Below the pieces are notes generated by a model that did no database searches, was not told the DNA's origin, and saw only the letters and a list, made by a program, of their open reading frames with translations. The translations under genes were made by a program, and so were the position numbers. From Rhodopseudomonas palustris JSC-3b (GTDB taxonomy: Bacteria > Pseudomonadota > Alphaproteobacteria > Rhizobiales > Xanthobacteraceae): DNA of 64,000 bases. Positions within the stretch are counted from its first letter, which is position 1. Every line of letters starts with the position of its first letter. Of this stretch, positions 8,318-16,074 are shown piece after piece. The stretch lies in assembly GCA_000504425.1 (NCBI GenBank), contig KI632513.1:1047491-1111490 (forward strand). Direction: 5' to 3'.

Positions 8318-8983
8318 ATGGCAACTGTCCGTTTGTACGGTCCGCTGCGCAAGGAATTCGGCAGCGAGTTCAAATTCCAGGTTCGCACCGCTGGCGAAGC
8401 CCTGCGGGCTCTTAACTGTGCCTTTCCGGGCCGCTTCGTGAAGGCGTTGGAAGGCGGCAGCTTCAAGGTTGTCCGTGGCAATCGTCATACCGGCGTCGCG
8501 CTTGATATCGACTTGGTCAACAGCTTCAACCTTGGCAACGCTGAGCTGCACATTATCCCGGTTGCGAAGGGGGCAGGCAGCTCTAGCAAGGGCACTGCGA
8601 AAACCATTCTTGGCGTTGTGCTGATCGGCGCCGCGATCTTCATGGCACCTGCCGGCGCCGGTTTCATCGCGGGTATGAGTGAAGCGGCGCCGCTAGCCTT
8701 GGGTATGAACTATGGTCAGATCGCGGCCATCGGTCTTGGTTTGGCGCTATCTGGTGTCGCGACCCTGCTGTCGAAACCGGCTGAATCGACCGAAAGCAAT
8801 CCGAGCTACAACATCGCCGGGCCAACTAACACCGGCGCGCAGGGCGACGCCATTCCGCTGATCTACGGCGAGGTTATGGCCGGCTCGGTCGGCGTCTCGT
8901 TCGACGCCGATATCGAGGATATCGGCGCCTACAGCGGCATCTCTTCCCCTAACGTCAACTTCCGAGCTGCGAGCTACGGGTAA
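8318..8983 (+). CDS. Tail assembly protein, lambda gpI (TipI) family
   Basis: In siphophages, gpI acts late in tail-tip assembly, together with gpJ and gpK. The 221-residue protein matches the family: an N-terminal ubiquitin-like part (TVRLYGPLRKEFGSEFKFQV, then AEALRALNCAFPGRF), a central hydrophobic Gly/Ala-rich part (about residues 95-150), and the C-terminal NTGAQGDAIPLIYGEVMAGS. It is full length. In normal phages the J-type central fibre gene follows. Here a tail-chaperone-like gene and then the protease follow, and no J is present. Confidence 0.9.
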   Translation: MATVRLYGPLRKEFGSEFKFQVRTAGEALRALNCAFPGRFVKALEGGSFKVVRGNRHTGVALDIDLVNSFNLGNAELHIIPVAKGAGSSSKGTAKTILGVVLIGAAIFMAPAGAGFIAGMSEAAPLALGMNYGQIAAIGLGLALSGVATLLSKPAESTESNPSYNIAGPTNTGAQGDAIPLIYGEVMAGSVGVSFDADIEDIGAYSGISSPNVNFRAASYG

Positions 8984-8986
8984 GCC

Positions 8987-9313
8987 ATGAGTCGTACCGC
9001 AACCAAACTGTTCTTCGGTGATGCCGATTACGTCTTTGATCTCAAGGCGGCGCAGATCGCCGAACTTGAGCAGAAGACGGGCGTCGGCATCGGTCTTCTA
9101 TGTCATCGCATCTTCGCTCGACAGTTCGCCCTTAACGAACTGAGCGAAGTGATCCGCCTAGCGCTTATTGGCGGAAACACTCCGCCCGCGCGTGCGGCTC
9201 AACTGGTCGCCACCTACGTCGCAGATCGACCGATCGCGGAAACATATCCGATCGCGGAAGCGATCCTTGAAGCTCGTTACTTCGGCAATCCCCATGAGGA
9301 AGATCAGGCGTAA
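8987..9313 (+). CDS. GTA-gp10/tail chaperone-like protein, copy 1
   Basis: A 108-residue protein whose pattern fits the gene-transfer-agent gp10 family of tail-tube chaperones: a small beta start (TKLFFGDADYVFDL), AQIAELEQKTGVGIG, then NELSEVIRLALIGGNTPP and a helical end. Such proteins normally follow the major tail protein gene. Here the gene lies between the gpI-like gene and the protease. Two further relatives are at 10967 and 15736. Family assignment rests on reading the sequence by eye. Confidence 0.65.
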   Translation: MSRTATKLFFGDADYVFDLKAAQIAELEQKTGVGIGLLCHRIFARQFALNELSEVIRLALIGGNTPPARAAQLVATYVADRPIAETYPIAEAILEARYFGNPHEEDQA

Positions 9314-9819
9314 TGGACAAGATCGAAGTCAAGGCACAGCTCGCCATTGACGAAGCGGGCGTCATCACCGGAATCGCGTGGCCTTATGGCGCCGGTCCTG
9401 ACGCGGTTGGCGATCTGATCCAGAAAGGCGCCTTCAACCTCGCCGTATCTGATCTGCCGATGCTCTTTCAGCATGACCCGGCGGACCTTATCGGCACGTG
9501 GGAACAAGTCACAGAGACGGAAGAGGGCCTTTCAGTGAGGGGCCGACTTCATCTTGCCGAAAGCGCTCGCGCTCGTTCCGTTCGCGGCCTCGTTCAAGGC
9601 GGGCTGATCTCCGGTTTGTCCATCGGTTTCCGAACCAAGGAAGCGGCCCGTCAGGGCGGCAATCGTGTCATTTCGAAACTTGATCTCTTTGAAATCTCGC
9701 TGGTCCGCAACCCGTCGCACCCCAAGGCGCGCGTGACCAGCGCGAAGAACTTCAATTCGGCCCAAGCAATCGCCGCGGCCATCACTCGCGCTGCGGCGCA
9801 AATTAGGAAGGTAGCATGA
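9313..9819 (+). CDS. HK97-type prohead protease (S78)
   Basis: Cleaves the capsid protein's scaffold (delta) region during maturation. The 168-residue protein has the expected GIAWPYG start, catalytic His54 in LFQHDP and the serine motif SGLSIGF (100-106), followed by LDLFEISLVRNPSHPKARV. It overlaps the stop of the gene before it and the start of the capsid gene after it, the usual protease-capsid pair. Confidence 0.95.
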   Translation: MDKIEVKAQLAIDEAGVITGIAWPYGAGPDAVGDLIQKGAFNLAVSDLPMLFQHDPADLIGTWEQVTETEEGLSVRGRLHLAESARARSVRGLVQGGLISGLSIGFRTKEAARQGGNRVISKLDLFEISLVRNPSHPKARVTSAKNFNSAQAIAAAITRAAAQIRKVA

Positions 9820-10967
9820 CCAATCTTGAACTGAAGGAAGCGGCCAGCGAGGGCGATCAGTCCCTTGAAGTGGTGAATAAGGCTCTTTCGGAGCTGAAAG
9901 AAGCTGTTGAAACTAAGGCTGCGAACGACAACAAGCTCGCCGATCGGCTGGACCGTATCGAAGCCAAGCTGAATCGGCCGGGCGTCGGCATCGCGGCGAA
10001 CGACAATGATCCGAAGATCGAAACCAAGGCGTTGAACGCCTATCTCCGGGGTGGCGTCGCCTCTCTGGACGATATCGAGCGCAAGACGCTGAATCTCGGC
10101 ACTGCCACTGCGGGCGGCTATGTCACTGCGCCGGAATACTCCACCCGGATCATTGAAGGTATTACCCAGTTTTCGCCGCTGCGCGGTCTGGCGTCGGTGA
10201 TGACCATCGGCGGCACCGAAATCTATATCCCGACCCTGACAGGTAACGCGGATGGCGGGTGGGTGACCGAAAACGGTTTGCGCCCGAGCACCGAACCGAC
10301 GTTCGGCCAGGACAACATCAAGGTCTTCGAATGCGCTGCGACCGTCCCGGTCAGCCAGCAGCTTCTCGAAGACTCGTTTATCGATCTGACGGCGTTCCTT
10401 TCTTCCCACATCACCAAGCGCTTCGCCAAGTATGAATCGAACGCCTTCATTGTTGGCGATGGCAACGGCAAGCCGACCGGCTTGATGCACAACCCGAACG
10501 CCTATGAGCAGGTTGAGGCGAAGAAGGACGGTTCCGATCTGCTCAACAAGCTGATCGACGCCTACTATGCGCTTCCGAGCGAATATGCGGCGGTCGGCAG
10601 TTGGCTTATGCGTCGTGAGACGATGGGCATCATCCGGAAGTTGGCCGATTTATCGACCAACGGGCGTACGCTCTGGTCTGACAGTCTAGCCAGCGGCACC
10701 CCGGCAACGTTCTTGGGGCGGCCTGTGTATTCGGCCGTCGATATGGATACGTTGGTTGGTTCGGCCCCTGAGACCGCGACTTTCCCGATCGCCTTCGGTG
10801 ACTACGCGAGCGCTTATCAGATCGTTGACCGCACCGGCATTGCGATCCAGCGCGACGACTTCACCGGCGCTGACAACGGCATTGTGAAGCTGCGCGCCCG
10901 GCGTCGCGTCGGTGGCAAGCCGGTCCTTCCGGAAGCCGTTGTCGTGGTCAAGGGGAAGGCGGCCTAA
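9816..10967 (+). CDS. Major capsid protein, HK97 family
   Basis: A 383-residue shell protein. Residues 1-65 form a charged, coiled-coil scaffold segment (NKALSELKEAVETKAANDNKL) probably removed by the adjacent protease. The mature part begins near the TKALNAYLRGG region and contains GGYVTAPEYSTRIIEGITQFSP (read in two parts), VPVSQQLLEDS and, near the C-terminus, AYQIVDRTGIAIQRDDFT, all typical of HK97-fold capsids. It starts inside the protease stop (ATGA). Confidence 0.96.
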   Translation: MTNLELKEAASEGDQSLEVVNKALSELKEAVETKAANDNKLADRLDRIEAKLNRPGVGIAANDNDPKIETKALNAYLRGGVASLDDIERKTLNLGTATAGGYVTAPEYSTRIIEGITQFSPLRGLASVMTIGGTEIYIPTLTGNADGGWVTENGLRPSTEPTFGQDNIKVFECAATVPVSQQLLEDSFIDLTAFLSSHITKRFAKYESNAFIVGDGNGKPTGLMHNPNAYEQVEAKKDGSDLLNKLIDAYYALPSEYAAVGSWLMRRETMGIIRKLADLSTNGRTLWSDSLASGTPATFLGRPVYSAVDMDTLVGSAPETATFPIAFGDYASAYQIVDRTGIAIQRDDFTGADNGIVKLRARRRVGGKPVLPEAVVVVKGKAA

Positions 10968-11557
10968 TGACTAAGCAGCGGCCCATTCTGTCGGACGTAA
11001 CAGTCTCGCTTGGTAGATCGTTCGTGACGCTGCGGCCGACCTTGCGGGCCGCTGCAACGCTTCATCAACGGTGGGGCGGTTTCGCCCCGCTGTTGCAAGC
11101 GGTTTCTCAGGGCAACCATTCGGCTATCTGTGACTTGATCCGCGTTTCTGCAATCACGGATGCGTCGGGTGTCCTCGATACCATGGAATATGAAGCGCTT
11201 CATTTCTCGCTTCACTCTCTCGCCGAACCGCTAGCACGCTTCGTTCTGAGCCTTGCCGGGGTCGATGAAGGCCAGGAAAGCCGCAACGAAGGCGAGCCGA
11301 TCACCTTCGACGAATTCCATCATCGGCTTTTCGAAATTGCTACCGGATGGCTTGGCTGGTCCCCTAATCAAGCGTGGAGGGCGACACCTGCAGAAGTCCT
11401 TGCGGCTCAGAAGGGACGGCTTGAGCTTCTGAAAGCAATCTTTGGCGGCAAGGGCGACAGCGAAGACACGATCGACGCCACGCCCGGCAAGATCGATCCC
11501 GTTGCCCGTGCGAAGCTGAACGCGATCGGCGACCTTGCGGTAACGAGGATGCCGTGA
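10967..11557 (+). CDS. Tail chaperone-like protein, gp10-like plus TAC_6-like fusion (copy 2)
   Basis: A 196-residue protein. The N-terminal part (SLGRSFVTLRPTLRAAATLHQRW...) resembles the GTA-gp10 family. The C-terminal part has HHRLFEIATGWLGWSPNQAWRATPAEVLAA (shown here in full only as two motifs: WLGWSPNQAW and TPAEVLAA), the signature of the second, downstream tail assembly chaperone (TAC_6/GTA gp10.1). The two are often separate genes or joined by a programmed frameshift; here one continuous frame carries both. It directly follows the capsid gene. Confidence 0.62.
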   Translation: MTKQRPILSDVTVSLGRSFVTLRPTLRAAATLHQRWGGFAPLLQAVSQGNHSAICDLIRVSAITDASGVLDTMEYEALHFSLHSLAEPLARFVLSLAGVDEGQESRNEGEPITFDEFHHRLFEIATGWLGWSPNQAWRATPAEVLAAQKGRLELLKAIFGGKGDSEDTIDATPGKIDPVARAKLNAIGDLAVTRMP

Positions 11558-11904
11558 TGCCGATGAAGCCCCCGCGCATCTGTAGCTGTGGCCGCAAGGT
11601 TGCTTTCGGCGTTCAGTGCATCTGCCAGCGTGAGCGCAAGATTGAACGCGATCGCAAACGTCCCAATGCCAATGCACGCGGCTACGACTCAAAGTGGCAA
11701 CGTGCCAGCAAGGAATTTCTGTCCCGGCCCGAGAACCGTTTCTGTGCCTGCGGCTGCGGTCGCATCGCCGATTGCGTGGATCACAAGCAAGCTCACAAGG
11801 GCGATATGCGCTTGTTCTGGGACCGCTCAAACTGGCGGCCCATGGCGATCATTTGCAACACCCGCAAAGCGATTAGAGAGGAAGGTGGGTTCGGCCGCTC
11901 ATGA
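11557..11904 (+). CDS. HNH endonuclease (packaging-associated type)
   Basis: A 115-residue protein with zinc-binding cysteines near the start (CSCGRKVAFGVQCIC) and an HNH core: CVDHKQAHKGD, NWRPMAIICNTRK. HNH proteins of this size are needed together with the terminase in HK97-type phages for cos cleavage. Here the gene is about 1.5 kb before the terminase genes. Start ATG 11557 overlaps the previous stop (TGATG); a GTG three bases earlier is also possible. Confidence 0.9.
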   Translation: MPMKPPRICSCGRKVAFGVQCICQRERKIERDRKRPNANARGYDSKWQRASKEFLSRPENRFCACGCGRIADCVDHKQAHKGDMRLFWDRSNWRPMAIICNTRKAIREEGGFGRS

Positions 11905-12344
11905 TTAGCCCGGAAAAGAACCTGTGGTGTGCGGTGATCCATCAAGCCCTGGTGGATGCAGCCGCGCCGAACGACACACTAGAGCGAAAGCAGGCACTCA
12001 ATTGGTTGACTACCCCGAATAGGGATTTCGCCGAGGCGTGCCATCTCGCCGGTTTCGAACCGGAGTTCGTCCGCGCTAAGGCGAAGGCGCTCATTTCATC
12101 GAACCCGCGCAAGTCCGATCGAGGCAAGCTGATTGAATTCAAGGGACGAAGCCAAACATTGACCGATTGGGCGCGTGAATACTCGCTGCCGCTCAGCATC
12201 GTTTACCACCGTGTACATGCCGGCTGGCCCCTCGAACAGGCGCTAACAACTCCGCAGAGCGGTCGTAAGAGGGCGGGGGTAGCTCCGAACTTCTCGAAGA
12301 ACGTTCCCGACCGCCTGTCCCCCACCGCGCAAGACAGCATCTAA
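11901..12344 (+). CDS. Element hypothetical protein with helix-turn-helix-like repeat
   Basis: A 147-residue protein. The first half has LNWLTTPNRDFAEACHLAGF, a possible helical nucleic-acid-binding part. The second half has TLTDWAREYSLPLSIVYHRV followed by GWPLEQALTTP, resembling the small DNA-binding repeat often attached to phage HNH and homing-type nucleases. It overlaps the HNH gene by four bases, so it may supply DNA-site recognition for that nuclease. This is inferred from adjacency and motif resemblance. Confidence 0.7.
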   Translation: MISPEKNLWCAVIHQALVDAAAPNDTLERKQALNWLTTPNRDFAEACHLAGFEPEFVRAKAKALISSNPRKSDRGKLIEFKGRSQTLTDWAREYSLPLSIVYHRVHAGWPLEQALTTPQSGRKRAGVAPNFSKNVPDRLSPTAQDSI

Positions 12345-12360
12345 ATAGGTTTTCAATCCC

Positions 12361-12645
12361 ATGGCTGTTACCCTCGAATCCCTCAAGAACCATCTCGGCG
12401 TCACGTTGGACGATGACGACGAAATGCTGACAGAGAAGCTTGCTGCGGCCAAGCAGTGGGTGACCGGATACATTGCAAGCGACGTTGACGCCGATAGCAC
12501 CCCGGCGCCCGTTGACGAAGCCGTTCGGCAGTTGGCCGCTTGGCTTTACGAGCAGCGCGAAGCCGCCTTGACCAATCTGACCGCGCAATCAGCGCCGCTC
12601 GGCTTTCTCGACTTGCTGGCGCCTTACCGTGCATGGGCGTTCTAA
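12361..12645 (+). CDS. Head-tail connector protein, HK97 gp6-like
   Basis: A 94-residue helical protein starting MAVTLESLKNHLGVTLDDDDEMLTEKL with an AAAKQWVTGYI helix and AVRQLAAWLYEQRE, the pattern of the gp6-like adaptor that sits under the portal. It follows a 16-bp gap after the preceding gene and overlaps the next gene start (TAATG). Confidence 0.8.
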   Translation: MAVTLESLKNHLGVTLDDDDEMLTEKLAAAKQWVTGYIASDVDADSTPAPVDEAVRQLAAWLYEQREAALTNLTAQSAPLGFLDLLAPYRAWAF

Positions 12646-13064
12646 TGGCCTGTTCTGATCCGAATCTGGCGCTACAGGTTGCAATTAATGCGCGTTGCTT
12701 AGCTTCTGCAGAAGTCATGGCGCTGGTTTCGGCCAACCAGATTCGTGACAGGTCGGCACGTCCCGAAACCTCGCCGCTGATCCAGATCGGGGAAGGTCAC
12801 ACGGTCTATCGGCGCTGGGATGCGACGGCTTATGCCACGCTGCACATTTGGGTTCAGGAAATCGGCCTGTCTGAAGCCAAAAAGATCGCGGGCGCCCTTC
12901 ACTCCGCTCTCACGATCGATGCACAGCGCGACGGCGTGGCTCAGTTCGGTGACTTTCTTTGTCTCGATATGCGGGTGACCAATGCGCAATTCATTCGCGA
13001 CCCGCATGGCCCGTACAGCCACGGCATCGTCACTGTTGCCGCGATCATGAAGGCGACCAACTAA
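12645..13064 (+). CDS. DUF3168-like tail completion protein
   Basis: A 139-residue protein. Start ATG 12645 overlaps the connector stop (TAATG). The family pattern shows in LALQVAINARCLA, a beta-rich centre (EGHTVYRRWDATAYATLHIWVQ) and an EAKKIAGALHSAL helix followed by a strand with FLCLDMRVTNAQFIRDP. DUF3168 proteins normally lie just before the tail-tube gene and act at the tail terminator position. Here no tail-tube gene follows. Confidence 0.68.
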   Translation: MACSDPNLALQVAINARCLASAEVMALVSANQIRDRSARPETSPLIQIGEGHTVYRRWDATAYATLHIWVQEIGLSEAKKIAGALHSALTIDAQRDGVAQFGDFLCLDMRVTNAQFIRDPHGPYSHGIVTVAAIMKATN

Positions 13065-13384
13065 TGCGCGCCGGAACGCTCGACAGCGTGATCTACATCC
13101 AGAAGCCGGCGACCACTTCGGCCGACGAATATGGCACCCCGATAGAGAGTTGGGAGCTTGTCGCCAAGATGCGCGCGGCCGTACTTCAATATTCGTTGGA
13201 TGATCGAGAGGGGCAGCGCGGTTCGACCTCGGAAACGTCAATCACGTTCCGCACGCGGTATCTTGCCGGCGCGAGCCTTGATCAGCGCGTGATCTATGAC
13301 GGCGACAGCTATCGGATTAAGCAAATCAAAGAGCTGGGACGCGGTCGCGGCCTTGATCTGATCTGCGAAAGGGTCGGGCAATGA
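13064..13384 (+). CDS. Phage head closure / head-tail joining protein
   Basis: A 106-residue beta-barrel-type protein beginning MRAGTLDSVIYIQKPATTSADEYG (start MRAGTLDSVIYIQ) with WELVAKMRAAVL, SITFRTRYLAG and VIYDGDSYRIKQI, typical of the SPP1 gp16/HK97 closure family that seals the filled head. It overlaps the DUF3168 gene (TAATG) and the TerS gene (ATGA). Confidence 0.82.
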   Translation: MRAGTLDSVIYIQKPATTSADEYGTPIESWELVAKMRAAVLQYSLDDREGQRGSTSETSITFRTRYLAGASLDQRVIYDGDSYRIKQIKELGRGRGLDLICERVGQ

Positions 13385-13767
13385 GAGGCCGTAAGCCGCA
13401 AGAGATCGTCGCGGGTTCGTCGCCTGTGTCCGACATTGGGAAGCCGCCCGCGTGGTTGTCGAGAGACGCAAAGCGGGAATGGAAACGCATAGCGCCCGTT
13501 CTCAATGAGCGAAAGACGATCACGATTGGCGATCTCGGCACGCTGGAAAGCTACTGTGTCGCAATCGGCACGGTTCGCGATGCCCAGCGACTGATCAACA
13601 AAGAGGGGCTTGTCGTCGGTGGGAAGCGACACCCGGCCTTTGGCATCATGAATGCGGCGCAGACAACCGCGCGTCTGTGTGCCGCCGAACTTGGGCTTAC
13701 GCCCGTGTCCCGCTCCCGACCTTCAATCCGTGATGACAATGCCGACGACCTATCCTTCCTGGATTGA
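13381..13767 (+). CDS. Terminase small subunit, P27 family
   Basis: A 128-residue protein, basic at the N-terminus (MRGRKPQEIVAGS), with PPAWLSRDAKREWKRIAPVL, LGTLESYCVAIGTVRDAQRLI, HPAFGIMNAAQTTARLCAAELGLTP (given as separate motifs), the typical P27 pattern. It recognises the packaging site and feeds DNA to TerL. The last 35 bases overlap the TerL start. Confidence 0.88.
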   Translation: MRGRKPQEIVAGSSPVSDIGKPPAWLSRDAKREWKRIAPVLNERKTITIGDLGTLESYCVAIGTVRDAQRLINKEGLVVGGKRHPAFGIMNAAQTTARLCAAELGLTPVSRSRPSIRDDNADDLSFLD

Positions 13768-15343
13768 TGACGGCTCGGAGATTCCCGATCCGTTCGGCTA
13801 TGGCGAGCGGGCGGTCAATTTCCTGCGCCACCTTAAGCACCCGAAATCCCGGCAGCGTGGTCACGCTTTCCAGCTTGATCCGTGGACGGAACGCATCATT
13901 CGCCGAATCTATGGCCCGCGCCATGCCGACGGCACTCGCATCGTGAAAACGGTGTTTGCGATGATCCCGCGCGGTAATCGCAAGACGACCTTAGGCGCTG
14001 CCCTGACGTTGTTGCACTCAATCGGGCCGGAGCGAACGCCCGGCGGGCAGGTTGTTTGTGCCGCTGCGGACCAGAAACAAGCCCGCATCGCCTTTGAGGA
14101 AGCCGTTAGCATCATTCGGCAGGATGCGAAGATCGCAAAACTGGTGGACGTGATCGACCACCGTAATCGGTTCCGCGATCGCCGATCTGGTTCACTGGTC
14201 GAGGCGATCAGTGCCGACGCCAAGACGCAGCACGGCCGAACCCCGTCGTTCACGCTGATGGATGAAATCCACGCTTGGCCCAAGCGTGATCTGTGGGAAG
14301 CGCTCAAGACAGGTCTGCTTAAGACGCCCGGCAGTCTGAACGTGATTACCACAACCGCGGGACGGGGCCAGGAATCAATCGCCTATGAGCAATACAGCTA
14401 CGCCCGTAAGGTGGCGCTTGGCGAAATCGATGATCCCGCGACGCTCCCGATCATTTTCGAGGCGCCGGCCGATTGCGATTGGACCGACGAAACAATCTGG
14501 CATCGCGTCAACCCCGGCTTGAAACACGGTTACCCCGATCTTGAGGGGATGCGCCAGTTCGCACGGGAGGCAAAGGACCGGCCCGGCGATCGCGAGAGTT
14601 TCAAGCAACTGAACCTCAATATTTGGAGCGACCACGCTCTGAATCCGTTCGTTGAAATGTCGGTCTATGACGAAGGCTCGGCGCCGATCGATCTGGACGC
14701 GCTCAATGGGCAGGCCTCTTGGATTGGCGTGGACATGAGCATAACCACTGATTTGACGGCAGTTGTCGCGGCATTCAGGGACGGCGAGGGCGGCTATATT
14801 GTAGTGCCGCATTTCTTCTGTCCCGCTGACAACCTGCGCGCCCGATCTGAGCGTGACGGGGTGCCCTATGTCGAATGGGCAAAGCAGGGCTTCATTACAC
14901 CCACGCCCGGCAATGTCATCGACTACCGGGCTGTTGAAGCCTGCATTCGCAGTCTGTGCGAGCGCTTCGATGTTCGGGAGGTCGGATTCGATCCAGCCTA
15001 TGCGCAGCCGGTCATGGGGCCACTGACAGATGAAGGCTTCCCAACATGCACCATTCGGCAGGGATGGCTGACGCAATCACCTGCGCTCAATGAGCTGGAA
15101 CGGGCGATCGTCGGTCGGAAATTCCAACACGGCGGGCACCCCGTCTTGCGTTGGTGCTTTTCGAACGTGGCAATCCACACTGACAGCGCCGGCAACCGCA
15201 CCATGCACAAGGGCAAAAGCACTGATCGTATTGACGGTGCCGTGGCGACTTGGATGGCGGTTTCGCGCGCTGCGGCAGGTGAAAGCAGCGGCCTTTCATT
15301 CCTCGCCGATCCGTCCATTACTGCCGATATGCTGGTTCTGTAA
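13733..15343 (+). CDS. Terminase large subunit (ATPase and nuclease)
   Basis: The packaging motor, 536 residues from ATG 13733 (GTG 13730 is possible). N-terminal ATPase: MIPRGNRKTTL is the Walker-A-like loop and LMDEIHAW the Walker B. The C-terminal RNase-H-fold nuclease has IGVDMSITTDLTAVVA, VGFDPAYAQ and the last acidic motif RIDGAVATW. All three nuclease acidic positions appear present, so the enzyme looks intact. It belongs to the HK97/P27-partnered TerL group. It lies after, not before, the head genes. Confidence 0.95.
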   Translation: MTMPTTYPSWIDDGSEIPDPFGYGERAVNFLRHLKHPKSRQRGHAFQLDPWTERIIRRIYGPRHADGTRIVKTVFAMIPRGNRKTTLGAALTLLHSIGPERTPGGQVVCAAADQKQARIAFEEAVSIIRQDAKIAKLVDVIDHRNRFRDRRSGSLVEAISADAKTQHGRTPSFTLMDEIHAWPKRDLWEALKTGLLKTPGSLNVITTTAGRGQESIAYEQYSYARKVALGEIDDPATLPIIFEAPADCDWTDETIWHRVNPGLKHGYPDLEGMRQFAREAKDRPGDRESFKQLNLNIWSDHALNPFVEMSVYDEGSAPIDLDALNGQASWIGVDMSITTDLTAVVAAFRDGEGGYIVVPHFFCPADNLRARSERDGVPYVEWAKQGFITPTPGNVIDYRAVEACIRSLCERFDVREVGFDPAYAQPVMGPLTDEGFPTCTIRQGWLTQSPALNELERAIVGRKFQHGGHPVLRWCFSNVAIHTDSAGNRTMHKGKSTDRIDGAVATWMAVSRAAAGESSGLSFLADPSITADMLVL

Positions 15344-15344
15344 A

Positions 15345-15743
15345 ATGTCCGACGACTTAGATCGGTATTTTGAACAGCTACCGGAAAAGGTGCGGCAGCA
15401 CGTTTCCGAAGCGGTTCGGGCAGAGGCCGAACGCCTCTCGGATGCCCAACGGGCTGCGCTCCGGGCGTTGCAGCAATCACCAGATGAGACGGGCAGGCTT
15501 GAAGAGAGCTGCACCGTCGTCCCCGGCGAAGATGAGCTTGAAGTTATCGTGGTCGCTGGTGGCGATTTAACTATCAAGGAAATCCGCGAAGGTTCGGGCG
15601 AAGATTACGACTATGCGGAAGCGTTCGAATACGGGACCAGCCGACAACCGGCGCGCCCGTTCTTTTGGAACACTTACGACGCCATGCGCGACGAAATCGC
15701 GGCCAAAATTGAGAAAGCAGTGAACGAGGCCATCAATGAGTGA
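15345..15743 (+). CDS. HK97 gp10-like head-tail component
   Basis: A 132-residue protein starting MSDDLDRYFEQLPEKVRQHV. It has the family pattern of an N-terminal helix, RLEESCTVVPGEDELEVIVVAG (two strands), and the C-terminal YAEAFEYGTSRQPARPFFWNT motif. HK97 gp10-type proteins act at the head-tail junction. In other phages the gene sits beside closure and DUF3168 genes; here TerS and TerL separate them. Confidence 0.83.
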   Translation: MSDDLDRYFEQLPEKVRQHVSEAVRAEAERLSDAQRAALRALQQSPDETGRLEESCTVVPGEDELEVIVVAGGDLTIKEIREGSGEDYDYAEAFEYGTSRQPARPFFWNTYDAMRDEIAAKIEKAVNEAINE

Positions 15744-16074
15744 CGGGCAAGAGTTGACTTGGGCAGGCGGAACCCACCGCTTCAATCTAAATCACCCGTG
15801 GGTCCGCAACGTGCTGAACGTTCGCGGGATCGACGGCACTAGCCCAGCGGCTTGCCTGCGCCGCTTTGAGGAAGGTCTGTATTCAGAGAATGACGCCGCG
15901 CGCGTGATTGAGTTGGGTTTGATCGGGGGCGGGATGAGCCGTTCCGAGGCGGCGCGGTTGGTCAATGAACACGTCCGGCGCGGCCCCCTTATGCCTAGCG
16001 CGCTGGTTGCTTCCGTCGTGTTGCAATCCCTGTTCGTTGGAAAGGTGAAGGTTGATGACAGTACCGGCGCTTAA
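15736..16074 (+). CDS. GTA-gp10/tail chaperone-like protein, copy 3
   Basis: A 112-residue protein: HRFNLNHPWVRNVLNVRGIDG, then CLRRFEEGLYSENDAARVIE, LGLIGGGMSRSEAARLV and a C-terminal helix ending VVLQSLFVG. This follows the gp10-family pattern (size-limited beta start, RFxxGxxxxxDxxRVIxxGLxGGG). It overlaps the gene before by eight bases and the tape-measure gene after by 20, the usual place for a tail chaperone directly before the tape measure. Of the three copies this one is in the most conventional position. Confidence 0.7.
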   Translation: MSDGQELTWAGGTHRFNLNHPWVRNVLNVRGIDGTSPAACLRRFEEGLYSENDAARVIELGLIGGGMSRSEAARLVNEHVRRGPLMPSALVASVVLQSLFVGKVKVDDSTGA

